NCBI GenBank assembly: GCA_009733575.1
Contig: ML769384.1
Location: 871,257-935,256 of the forward strand
Reading direction: 5' to 3'
DNA from: Gymnopus androsaceus JB14
Lineage: Eukaryota > Basidiomycota > Agaricomycetes > Agaricales > Omphalotaceae
DNA: 64,000 bases
Part shown: in pieces, positions 23,994 through 33,381 of the stretch
Numbering within the stretch: position 1 is the stretch's first letter
Layout: each line of letters begins with the position of its first letter
Notes under the pieces: generated by a model
What the model was told of the DNA's origin: nothing
Seen by the model: the letters and a program-made list of their open reading frames with translations, nothing else
Databases searched by the model: none
Translations under genes and position numbers: made by a program

Positions 23994-24203
23994 TCAGCCC
24001 GCTTCAAAAGCTTGGAGTGGAATCTCTTCTTCCAAGATTTGTCTTCGTACCCCAACCGCGGATTTTGGTCCTCAAACTGCTGCTAGCCACCTGCCCACCG
24101 AGGCTACTATTGCATATATGTTTCCTCTACATACTGAGCTCAGCAAAGGCGCTCTGGTTGGTGAAGGCTTATACTTTGATCATGGCCAACCAATCACTAC
24201 CAA
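23994..24203 (+). pseudogene. Fragment of an unknown protein shared with the minus strand at 56.9-57.5 kb
   Basis: The frame reads PASKAWSGISSSKICLRTPT, TAASHLPTEATIAYMFPLHT and ELSKGALVGEGLYFDHG, then stops at about 24203. Two parts of it match the minus strand on the right side (ASEPWSGVSSSK near 57440-57400 and GHLPTEATVATVF near 56970-56935). There it is interrupted by sequence that is missing here. It runs straight into the BRO1-like fragment in another frame, so the junction looks like a recombination scar. Confidence 0.4.
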
Positions 24204-24919
24204 TCATTCATGATCTTCATTCCTCGCAAATCCACCGACGACTTCGACCGAAATTCCCCAAGCCGGACTCTAATCTCCCAATCCTATGGCGAAAATTCAG
24301 ACGCGGAATGCGCTAGCTTGCATCGATGTATGCAAGATGCTGTGAAGGGTGCAGGGTGTGATTCGACCGCCGTGGATTTGCTGTATAGATATTTCGGCCA
24401 ACTGGAATTATTGGAGTTGAGGCTTAGCGAGATTAGGGCGACGTTTACTTCGTGTACGGTCAAACTAACCTCCATCGCATCTGAAAAGGCGTCGATTTTG
24501 TATCAAATTGCGTCGGCGTATAGCGCTATGACGCAGAAGGAAGATATCTCTCTCCGGCATGAAAACACTGGAAGCTTGTTCACATGCCATGAGAGTATGC
24601 GTTTCCTCCTTTAACTGCGCTGTAGGTAAGTCTGTCATCCGATCCAACACCCATTCCAAGCACAACGTTGTCTTCTTGCGCGCATCCTTTCAACTAGTGC
24701 GTGTACGACCTGGAGAAAGGTCATGCTACCCTCGACTTTTATGCAAAAACGACTGCCGTCGAAGAGTGGATTAATCGGAGTCAAGACCTTCCATTGGACA
24801 CGTATATTTCAGTCACGAATCTGATTTTCGCCATCATAAGTTGCAGGTTATCATCATACCTTGCCCTTTTCCGTCTATTCCCTCTTGATGTCGTAGCGCG
24901 TGCCCTACTACAGATTTGA
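24182..24919 (+). pseudogene. Truncated, frame-broken BRO1-domain gene (Bro1/Vps31-like)
   Basis: The start MANQSLPI is out of frame with the next block, IFIPRKSTDDFDRNSPSRTL. After that the BRO1-domain hallmarks run for about 110 residues: LISQSYGENSDAECASLHRC, MQDAVKGAGCDSTAVDLLYR, YFGQLELLELRLSEIRATF and IASEKASILYQIASAYSAMT. The sequence then loses the family pattern (HENTGSLFTC, stop 24614), and a weaker continuation (YDLEKGHATLDFYAKTTAV) ends at 24919. Full BRO1 proteins, which recruit deubiquitinase to ESCRT-III at endosomes, are about 900 residues, so only the start of the domain remains. Confidence 0.65.
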
Positions 24920-25111
24920 CGCGTTCAATAAACGCTCATTGGGCTCATGATGAGGTCTTGCTTGACGCTCCTCGCTCTGAACATGCAAGCGATTAAAGAC
25001 TAGACGAAGATAATACAACGCGTCATACTACCAAAAGACGGCCAGAAGCGTACTGCGGTACTACTCTATGGAAAGCTTATGAGAAATTTAAATCCGAATC
25101 AAGGACAAAGC

Positions 25112-25775
25112 CTATGACTTACGAGATGATTTTTGCTTTAGTTCACTAGTAGTTTTCACCTTCTCAACCAATCTTCCAAGAATAGTAGAATGTGCTCCGT
25201 CCATTGTGCTGAGGATGAAGGGCATAGATAAGAAAATGCCCTACGGAAACAACAAGTTCGTCAACTTTATTGGTCTATCAATCCTAGTCGCGCGCCTTAC
25301 ACAAATTGTTACAATTTCTGAAACTTCAATCTCCCCGGTATGGACCTACTTACTCTCCATTTACTGCGAAGAGTTTTCCATGCCCTGCTTTGACTCGCAT
25401 GTCTGTCCCGTCGCCTGGAATTTTCAACGTTCATGCTAGAGAATAAAAATATCGACGCTGAGGCTCACTCAGTTGCGTAAAGTACACATTGCACATAATC
25501 TCCGTCTTGAACACCTTAAACAGTGTGATAACTTCATGGAATGTATACAAGTTTGGCTGGGAAGGATCCAGAGCCTCGCATCTGGTAACCAAAGGACTGA
25601 GCCTAATCATAGCCGGAGGATCATGTAGCACTGTAGTAAGAAGATCATCCTCTGAGATATCTGAGACAACTTTGGTATAAGTCTTTTTGTAGGTGAGGAA
25701 AAAGGCCACCCAAGAGCCATTGCTTAGTCGTTTTTGTTGGTAGGAAGAAGAGGGCCGTAGGAGGGATGTAGCCAA
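25112..25775 (-). pseudogene. DUF7053-like gene, tandem copy 1 (frameshifted)
   Basis: Exon 1 is intact: MATSLLRPSSSYQQKR, VAFFLTYKKTYTKVVSDISE, DDLLTTVLHDPPAMIRLSPL, VTRCEALDPSQPNLYTFHEV, ending FTQLSE. Exon 2 lacks one G in GCAGGGCATGG compared with GCAGGGGCATGG in copy 2, which breaks the frame. Exon 3 still reads CIFLSMPFILSTMDGAHSTI, LGRLVEKVK and stops at 25112. The family signature (HDPPAxIxLxPLV near the start and a C-terminal helix of an SRPBCC/START-like fold) matches fungal DUF7053 proteins of unknown function. Compared with copy 2 there is one extra threonine codon. Confidence 0.6.
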
Positions 25776-26343
25776 GAGGAGACGAAGATTCCGATCGCTG
25801 ATATAGTCTCACGGTAGGGGGGGGTATCAAAAAGGAAGGAGTCTAGAAAGGGCCATCGGCGCTAAGGAGCTCTTCTTCCGGAAGTTCCGGATTTTTACAC
25901 GTCATGATTCGAAGGTTGATACTGGTGACTTGAAAGACAGACGCAACGCGTCAAGCAAGGGGCATTCGGCAGCAGAACGGCAGACAAAATGCGCTTAACG
26001 TGACCTGTCAAAACCATGCGACCAGAAATAAGCGCCGTAAGCATTCAAGACACCCATGAAACAGCTACAGAGAGCAAATTATCGACGCTGTGCAACCAGA
26101 GGCTGCCAAAGGCAGTCAAAAGTTCAAATCTCATCTTACTGAAGTGCGGAACTACGCTAAGAACTCTACGAGAGTGCACATAGACTAAGCGCTCTCTCGG
26201 ATATTTCGGACCCGCATTATCGGATCAGACACCCCTTGCCTATTTTAGTAAGGGTGCATGATGTCTGCCATTCAAGTGCCGAACGCCCCTTGGCGTCAAG
26301 GCAAAACCGCTATCGCGAAATACAGAGGCATATATACTATTAT
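25776..26343. other. Spacer between DUF7053-like copies 1 and 2
   Basis: No gene is seen. Short motifs recur in the neighbouring spacer at 27.2 kb (CGACGCGT-type sequence and GCACATA-type stretches), which fits duplication of a unit of about 1.1-1.2 kb that includes the promoter. Confidence 0.3.
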
Positions 26344-26985
26344 TTAGCTTAGTTTCCTCACCTTCTCAGCTAATCTTTCAAGCAGCGCATAATGTGCTCC
26401 GTCCGTTGTACTGAGGATGAAGGGCATAAATAAGAAAATGCACTATCAAGGAGGAAACAAGTTAGTTGTCAATCTATCTCAAAAACTGGTACGTACACGA
26501 ATTCTCAGAGTTTCCGAAATTTCAATTTCTCCAGCATCGTTCCTCTTTACTCTCCATTTCCCGGCGAGAGTGGTCCATGCCCCTGCTTTGACTTGCGTGT
26601 CTGTTCCGTCGCCTAGATCAAAGCATTTGTTAGAAAAGGAATACAGCGGCCTGGTACTAAATAGAAATAGTAGCTCACTCGTTCGTGTAAATTTCACGCT
26701 GCACACAATCTCCGCCTTGAACACATTGAACACATTGATATCCTCATGCACCGTATACAACGTTGGCTGGGAAGGATCTAAAGCAACGCATTTGGTAACC
26801 AAAGGACTGAGGCCAGTTAAAGCCGGAGGATCATGTAGTACTTGAAGCACATCGTCCTCTGAGATGTCTGGGATGACTTTGGTGTAGGTCTTGTCGTAGG
26901 TGAGGAAAAAAGGCCATCCGTTAGTCATTGTTTCGTCGTCGTTGTTGTCAGATGCTTGACGCTGAACTTTATTTAACAATGACAT
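26344..26985 (-). CDS. DUF7053-like protein, tandem copy 2 (the intact copy)
   Basis: Three exons join in frame to 173 residues: 26985-26679, 26612-26497 and 26442-26344. The protein starts MSLLNKVQRQASDNNDDETM. It continues TNGWPFFLTYDKTYTKVIPD, ISEDDVLQVLHDPPALTGLS, PLVTKCVALDPSQPTLYTVH, FKAEIVCSVKFTRTSDGTDT, QVKAGAWTTLAGKWRVKRND and AGEIEISETLRIR. It ends CIFLFMPFILSTTDGAHYAL and LERLAEKVRKLS. The pattern (charged N-terminus, HDPPAL.xL.PLV, central beta strands, a long C-terminal helix) is that of DUF7053, a fungal family with a likely SRPBCC/START-like lipid- or ligand-binding fold. No function is established. All splice sites are canonical (GTGAG, GTACGT donors; CTAG, ATAG acceptors). 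It is the only copy here with no frame break. Confidence 0.72.
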
Positions 26986-27348
26986 GAAGCATTGAATGGA
27001 CGTGTCCTAAACGGATCTTTCTTCGCTGCTATTGCACCTGATTGCACATAGCGCTTTTAAAGAGGGGAAATTACTACGTGTCAAAGCACCTCAAAACAAG
27101 ATTCCTACCGGGGATACTGTTCTGTTGTACTAGAAAAAGCCCATTGTAAGGACGATTCATGAATACATACAAAGCCTTACAAAGCTCACTGGTAGCTAGA
27201 TCGAGGGAACGAACTCGTGACACGTGTTAAAACGGACGCGACGCGTTAATGCAAAACCTCTAGCTCTACTACGATAAGATAAGTATGCATTATTCTGTTT
27301 AGGTAGGGAAAAAATCATGATAAAACGATTCATAGACAAAAACATTGC
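26986..27348. other. Spacer between DUF7053-like copies 2 and 3
   Basis: No gene is seen. The spacer probably holds the promoter of copy 2 and the 3' flank of copy 3. Confidence 0.3.
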
Positions 27349-28013
27349 TTACTTACAAGATGATTTTTCGTCTAGCTTGGTTACTTTCACCTTCTCAGCT
27401 AATCTTTCCAACAGAGCATGATGTGCTCCGTCCATTGTGCTGATGATGAACGGCATGAATAAGAAAATGCACTACAATAGGCATTGAAAAAGAAAGAAAA
27501 AACCAAATTAGTCCGCGTCCGTTATATAATATGATCTATCGTGAATGCTTACACGAATTGTTACAGTTTCCGAAACCTCAATCCTTCCCAGCGTCGTTCG
27601 TCTTTGCTCTCCATTTCCCGTGAGTAGTTGTCCATGCCCCTGCTTTGATCATGCGTGTCTGTTCCGTCACCTAGATTTCCAAATTTTAAAACATTGATCA
27701 GTACAGAATACGCTGATTTATATACAGTAGACTCACTCGTTCGTGTAAATTTCGCACTGTACACAACCTCCGTCTTGAAAACCTTAAAAACTCTGAGATC
27801 ATCATGCACCGTATACACCATTGGCTGGGAAGGATCCGAGTCCAAAGCCGGCACGCATTTGGTAACCAAAGGATTGAGGCCAATTAAAGCCGGAGGATCA
27901 TGGAGCACTTGAAGCACATCGTCCTCTGAGATGTTTGGGTCCGAGATGACTTTGGTGTAAGTCTTTTCGTAGGTGAGGAAGAAAGGCCATCCGGGACGTC
28001 GACCGTTAGCCAT
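27349..28013 (-). pseudogene. DUF7053-like gene, tandem copy 3 (two one-base frameshifts in exon 2)
   Basis: Exon 1 is open: MANGRRPGWPFFLTYEKTYT, ISDPNISEDDVLQVLHDPPA, LIGLNPLVTKCVPALDSDPS and VFKTEVVYSAKFTRTS. Exon 2 carries two extra bases relative to copy 2: one in ACGCATGATCAAAGC (copy 2 ACGCAAGTCAAAGC) and one in GCTGGGAAGGATTG. Together these put a stop before the normal donor. Exon 3 is intact (CIFLFMPFIISTMDGAHHAL, LERLAEKVKVTKLDEKSS, stop 27349). Sequencing errors could give the same picture. If real, the product would be truncated after about 130 residues. Confidence 0.6.
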
Positions 28014-28426
28014 GTTGTTGGTTGTGGATAGGAAGAAAGGATCGGATGCTTGACCCTGAGAAAAAATAAACTTAAGGGCTGTAGAAGGGTCGCATCACGA
28101 GCGATGGGCGCAGTCTTTGGTCTCGCTCATTGGTAGCTTTCAACGTATGTGCTTCGTCCAGCATAGCTGAGGAATCCTTGGGCGGATGTACTGCGAAAGT
28201 GATAAGCAACTCCAGGTTGTTCAGATAGGATTGTACATAATACCATAGGACAGTATGCACTGCACACGAGACAAATACAAGATTATGCGAAGCAAACGAT
28301 TCTGATATCCAAAAGAAAGCAGATGAATGAGGAAGAGATGGAAGCGAGTGACAAAACACGGAAAAAGGGGATCTAAAGATACAGCGCACATGGCTAAAAG
28401 TGATTTCTAGTTCGGCGTCTCGAACT
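28014..28426. other. Intergenic interval between the DUF7053-like cluster and SNF4
   Basis: No credible gene. The minus frame at 28072-28389 is Ser/Leu rich and lacks family features. It probably contains the SNF4 3' UTR and the copy 3 promoter. Confidence 0.35.
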
Positions 28427-29891
28427 CTATACTGGCGGAACTACTGCAGGAAGTACGACCGGCGGTTGTACAGTTTCCACCTGCTGTGTAGATTTGGGTT
28501 CATTCCCTTCTGCGATAGTCCCAGCACCCATTATGTATTGCAAGACATCACTAAGTGTGATGATACCCAAAAGACGGCCTTTCTTGCCTCCTCTTCTTTC
28601 CTCTTCCTGTAAACGCCGCTTTAGGCTCCTCATGAAAACAACAAGAAGAAATTGAATGCTCACCTCTCCTTCGACAACAACAAGCCGATGTACTCTCCGC
28701 TTCTTGATTAGTTGCAAAAGAGTCCCGAGAGAATCAGATGCGGTACAAATAACGACACCGGGAAAGTCGGATGATCTTTGCTTCAAAGCCTCCGATATCT
28801 TGAGATCGAGATTTTGGTATTTTCCCGAGCGAACCAAAGTCTGCGGAGTGTGTGTGAGGAATGATTGAAATTATTTGTGTATGTACAGATGGTACTCACA
28901 ATGACATCAACAGTTTCGTACAAATTGACGACGATCCCATTCTCATTGATGATGGGGACAGCAGAGATGGATTGTTCAGAGAACATGTGTACAACATTGA
29001 AAACAGTGGTATTTAAAGTTGCGGTGGCAATAGGATGATAGGGGTTCTGGCCTTCGGGGACATCTTCTGGTGAAGAAGCAGCAACGTAGGTGCCAATTCT
29101 GAGTTTGCGAAGAGGGAGATTTAGTTGTTGAATCTCGCGATGGCACTGGATAAGAGTTAGATGCATTCGATGGTGACGAAAAGACGAGACTAACGTTGAT
29201 GGAGATAAATTTTAGCAGACGGTACTGGGTCAGTAGTAGACACAATGACTTCGTGTCCAGTTTCTGAATCGTAATCTAAAAGAGGAAGACGGCGAGCGTG
29301 CGTTTGAACCAAGACCTGAGCAGCTTCGTAAAGGGTGCTCATAGGATGGTTTCGTAGAAGCGGGGGTTGGTCAACACCCAGTTCGATCTCGATCTCTAGA
29401 TAAATTGGATTTAAGGACGAATGCGTCGGGATGAGAATTGAAAAAAAGACATACCCCGCAGTCTCTCCAGACGTAAAGTTTCGACGTCTTCTGTAGCGTA
29501 GTCATAAGACGCCGTACGCCAGTAGTACTGAATGAGATGGATGATATCGAGAACAGTGAGCATCCCAGCAAATTCGGATCTATCGCTATTCCATAGGGGA
29601 GCGGATACGACGCCTAGGGGAATTTAGAGGGATAGAAATTAAATAATTAATATACGTACTGTTCATTAAAAGACATTGTAAAGCGCGTTTGACACTGAGT
29701 TTAGTGTCAAGAGTAATGATACGGAAACTAATGGGAAAAGCGTCGTAGCAACTGCGGCTCTTGAGACAAGAGCGGATAGCATGGAGAGCAGTATGGTGGT
29801 TGTCGTACGGGGCGACATTTGAGCCAGCTCTGCGCCTTGTAGATGTTCTGCGGCGCATAAGAGAAGGCGAAGGAGGCTGAAGGTTGCTCAT
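28427..29891 (-). CDS. SNF4: AMPK/SNF1 complex gamma subunit Snf4 (four CBS domains)
   Basis: The protein starts MSNLQPPSPSLMRRRTSTRR. The CBS repeats are recognisable over several exons: HAIRSCLKSRSCYDAFPISF, VVSAPLWNSDRSEFAGMLTV, LDIIHLIQYYWRTASYDYAT, LPLLDYDSETGHEVIVSTTD, LRIGTYVAASSPEDVPEGQN, ISAVPIINENGIVVNLYETV, DVI|TLVRSGKYQNLDLKISEAL and GRLLGIITLSDVLQYIMG. The NLYETVDVI and ITLSDVLQY ends of CBS repeats are those of Snf4. The protein binds adenine nucleotides and activates the Snf1 kinase when energy is low. It is divergent from the SPRY gene, with only 79 bp between the start codons. Confidence 0.88.
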
Positions 29892-29970
29892 GGAAGCGTG
29901 GAAGAAAAGGAAATAAATTGCGGCAAAGTAAATTCACACAGCCCGACTTTAGTCCGACTTGCTCCCAACC

Positions 29971-31788
29971 ATGGACGACCCTCCAGAATCTACATGGCTC
30001 ATACTTTTGCCACTTCTCATTGTTCTCTCCACGTTTCTCTTTCTTCTTCTCTTATTTCTGATATGTCTTTTGCTCGTGCGTCGTCGTCGAGGCATCATTC
30101 TGCGAGACAGCGATGGGCCAGTCGATATGAGCAGAGAAGATCTTGTCGAAGGAGACGGTGGCTTTGACGGAATAGAGTCTCGCTGGCTGGAGAGTCTTTC
30201 TGACGACAATATTCGCCGTGCTTATTTAAGGGCTAAAGGTCTGTCCTATACTAGTATTATTTGTTTCCTTCTAATCTCTCTACAGAATACCAGCTTCAAT
30301 TTCTACCCAATTCACTCCCTACAGACATTACTCTATCCCAGTTCCTTTCCATCCAAGAAAAGGGCGTCTCAGCCTGGTCGTTTGAACCAGACTTTGAGAC
30401 GGTCAACTCTCTTCTTGTTCACGCTCGCACGGAAATCACTTTCCTTCCAGATCCTGCCTCTGCTTCCTGCGTACAGTCTAATCTACCGCTACCCAAACTG
30501 AATGAAGTCTACTACTGGGAGGTCAAAATGTTTGACCTTCCAGAGTCTACAAATGTTGCTATCGGATTGGCAACTAAACCGTACCCTTCTTTCCGTCTGC
30601 CCGGTTTCAGCCGCTACTCTGTCGCTTACCACTCTAATGGCGACAAATCTCACAACTATCCCTTCACCGCCCAAACTTTTGGTGCTCCTCTCAAGGAAGG
30701 CGATGTGGTCGGTGTTGGTTATCGGCCACGCTCAGGCACCGTCTTTTTTACTCGGAATGGACGCAAGATGGAGGATGCTTTCACCGGCTTGAATCGCTGG
30801 AATCTATTCCCTACCATAGGTGCAGACGGTCCATGCAGTGTGCATGTCAACCTGGGCCAGGCAGGCTTTGTCTTTGTCGAGGCCAACGTTAAGAAATGGG
30901 GACTTGCTCCAAGCGTGGGAACCCTGGCACCACCTCCGGCATACGGTAGCGAGCGAGGGAGTATTCTCCTCGACGTGGGCGGTCGCATACGCTCACCGGA
31001 GCCAGGTGTGTCTTCGCCGACCTCTTCTCGTCGACCCCACCGCTCTAGACGACCCCGGCCTCCCAGCGGTGATCCCATCGTTTCATCTCCTCTCCGGACC
31101 TCTGAACCCATTACTCCTCCTCCGCCCATCACACCTATCAGCGAGGAACCTGGTAGCGAGGGTGACGTATCAACGTCTCCAAGGTACATATCACCTACCG
31201 ACCTGCCGTTCCATGCACCGCCCAATACAAACCTTCCTCCATCTCCTGGTTCCCGCAACATTCAGATCGTGCAAGGATCTGATTCGGATGATGATGATTA
31301 TTCTTCTGTCGCTTCCACATCCAGGTCTCCTTCTCCTGATGCTGCAGGTGCGATTAACCCCTTCTCCACGCCTCGGCGTATGCGTCGGTCGCTCACTCAC
31401 TTGGCCGCGTCCTTGTCCACCTCAGGCGCAGAAACTCACATTCCAGGTACACCCGCCTCCTGACTCTCCATTGAGTCCACCTCCACCGACGCCTAACCCA
31501 CATGATATCCATTTGCAGGCCCTCACACGGTCGGATCATCGTCGGACAGGCAGCTCTGGCAGTCAGTCGCATTCTTCAGGTCCTGACGACGATAGGCTAA
31601 ATGCCTCTACAGGTCTCTCGAGGCGAGATCCTCCGGCTTATTCTCCTTTGGATGCCTTCACTTACGCTGACGGCGTACATATTGACCTTCCCGCTGAAGT
31701 TATCACTGCTGCCCTAGAGGGAAACACGTTACCAGCCAGTGTATTGGGACAGGGGAATAGTAATTCAAGACGGAGCCGGAGACGGTGA
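29971..31788 (+). CDS. Membrane-anchored SPRY-domain protein, Ssh4/Ear1-like Rsp5 adaptor
   Basis: The start MDDPPESTWLILLPLLIVLS gives one strong N-terminal transmembrane helix followed by basic VRRRRGIILRDSDG. After one intron the SPRY domain runs for about 190 residues: YYWEVKMFDLPESTNVAIGL, LPGFSRYSVAYHSNGDKSHN, FGAPLKEGDVVGVGYRPRSG, VFFTRNGRKMEDAFTG and LFPTIGADGPCSVHVNLGQA. A Pro/Ser-rich cytosolic tail contains PPxY-like motifs (APPPAYGSE, RDPPAYSPL), which bind the WW domains of Nedd4/Rsp5 ligases. Yeast Ssh4 and Ear1 have the same layout and sort membrane cargo to the vacuole. One frame stops at 31463, while a Pro-rich continuation to 31788 (PPPTPNPHDIHLQALTRS) is in the next frame, so a missed splice or indel lies near 31450. 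Confidence 0.75.
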
Positions 31789-32179
31789 CGGAATAGGTGT
31801 CACGGTCCCAGGCGTAAAGTCATCTAATGGTTCGTGTTGTATCTTCCCATCTTATCTCTACTTATCTCTCATATGCAATATTGGACTTTTTGTGCATCAA
31901 CAGTATCTCGATATACGATATGTTGTAATAAATTGATTCTACCTTTTCTCTTCCTAGAGTCCCTCCACCCCACCTCAGCTACAGGATCACATTTGTATTC
32001 GTATGTATCATTCTATTTATCGTGTTTTTTTCCCAGTTTATAGTTTGATTTCGTCGAGAGATATTCATATAATAGTAAGTTACTCTATCATGTTACATTT
32101 TCAGCTACTCTGATGGTGCTCGTGCTACAGTGGCTGCGGGTACATTAGCTTCTCTTTAGTTCATACTCAAAGGACCAGC
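31789..32179. other. 3' flank of the SPRY gene, no gene seen
   Basis: AT-rich sequence with short pyrimidine tracts. No protein-like frame longer than a few dozen codons. Its right end probably includes a last small exon of the minus-strand gene that follows. Confidence 0.35.
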
Positions 32180-32689
32180 TTACCTTTCCTCGATTTCCTC
32201 AATCCCCAACGATGGTCTTGCGGCGGGACCTACATCAAGTCGCTGAACTGCGATATCCCGCCGCATAATGATTCGGACCCAGCTTTGCGAGCTTCTGCGG
32301 TCGCGGTCTCCAACACGGCTTCCTGTCTCTACGTCTATTTCCTTCAGATCTCCTACTACTACTAACTCGTTTGGTGGCCCTCGCGAGCATGCCCATCGAT
32401 ATCTCCATTGCCTCAGCTTCCGTTGCGGCCATTTGCCGAACACCAGCCACCCGACGAATATTAGAAAGACCGCACCCAAAACTAGTGCAAGTCCGATCAT
32501 TCGATGCCCTATAGAACCTATATGACCGCTCGTGTCTGTGTTTGTGTTTGTATCTATCCCTTGGGTCGACGTCGTAGTGCTACTCTCGTCAGGAGGGGCT
32601 CTGGTTTGCAGTATTGTGATGATCATGTTTCGGGGGAAGGGAGGTATGGTAGGTGGGTGGGGAGCCAGTACCGACTTGGGGAAAGGCAA
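32180..32689 (-). CDS. Hypothetical single-pass membrane protein
   Basis: The frame starts MPFPKSVLAPHPPTIPPFPR and has a Ser/Thr-rich extracellular-type stretch (DESSTTTSTQGIDTNTNTDT). One transmembrane helix follows at residues about 65-87 (MIGLALVLGAVFLIFVGWLV), then a basic cytosolic tail (KWPQRKLRQWRYRW). This resembles the small mucin-like membrane proteins common in mushroom genomes; the function is unknown. The frame ends GAG GAA AGG TAA at 32180, but AG|GTAAGC is a good splice donor and CCCGCAG lies about 75 nt on, so a further exon of about 14 codons is possible. Confidence 0.5.
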   Translation of the reverse strand: MPFPKSVLAPHPPTIPPFPRNMIITILQTRAPPDESSTTTSTQGIDTNTNTDTSGHIGSIGHRMIGLALVLGAVFLIFVGWLVFGKWPQRKLRQWRYRWACSRGPPNELVVVGDLKEIDVETGSRVGDRDRRSSQSWVRIIMRRDIAVQRLDVGPAARPSLGIEEIEER

Positions 32690-33381
32690 GAAAGCTTAAG
32701 ATGGCAGCAATATACCATTTTTATGAGAAGGCCTGTGACTGGTGACACCGCAGATTGCTTCCTTGAATGAGGATTCTCGATAAACTCCCGGCTCCATCTG
32801 CATACATATGCATAACCTTGCTAACCTTTCAGTAGAGCTTTTCAGTCTAAATGAATGATCGACACTTGCTTTAGTTCACGGTAAAATTCTACTTTTACTT
32901 CTACTCAAACTTTACTTGGTTTTTTTGCCTTTCTCTCTCTCAAAGTAGCTTAGTATTCATGAGCCGAACCGAAGCAAATAATGCAACCGTATCCTCGTTA
33001 TCCTGGTAACCAGACCTTAGAGAGAAGAAGACGCGCAGAGTTACAGAGCAATTTAACCCTGAGAGCCATTGTGTATTGAGCTTCGTCCCACTCTCCGCAG
33101 TCGTGTTTGAGTAGCATCTAAGCGTATAGGGAGTAGAGGAGCACGTATATGGTGATATCGATCGGGGTTGGATTGTGATTTTTGAGATTTCGTACAACAT
33201 AAAACCATATAGAGCTCCTGTAGCAGTCATATAATGTGGAAGTGAAGCTGCAGTAGGTAAGAAATATTACTGGCCTGGTCGCCGCTCCCTTTGAGACACA
33301 ACCTCGCTGGAATTCACACATTCATCCGTTAAAGAGCAACAATGTATTTAAAGGGCATATTAATACATCTTGGAAACTAAA
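32690..33381. other. Intergenic interval, no gene seen
   Basis: Low-quality short frames only. It includes the promoter of the membrane protein gene and the 3' UTR of the aspartyl-tRNA synthetase gene. Confidence 0.4.

Noticed and set aside
31191..31400. Minus-strand frame within the SPRY gene tail
   Set aside because: Antisense of the low-complexity Ser/Pro tail.
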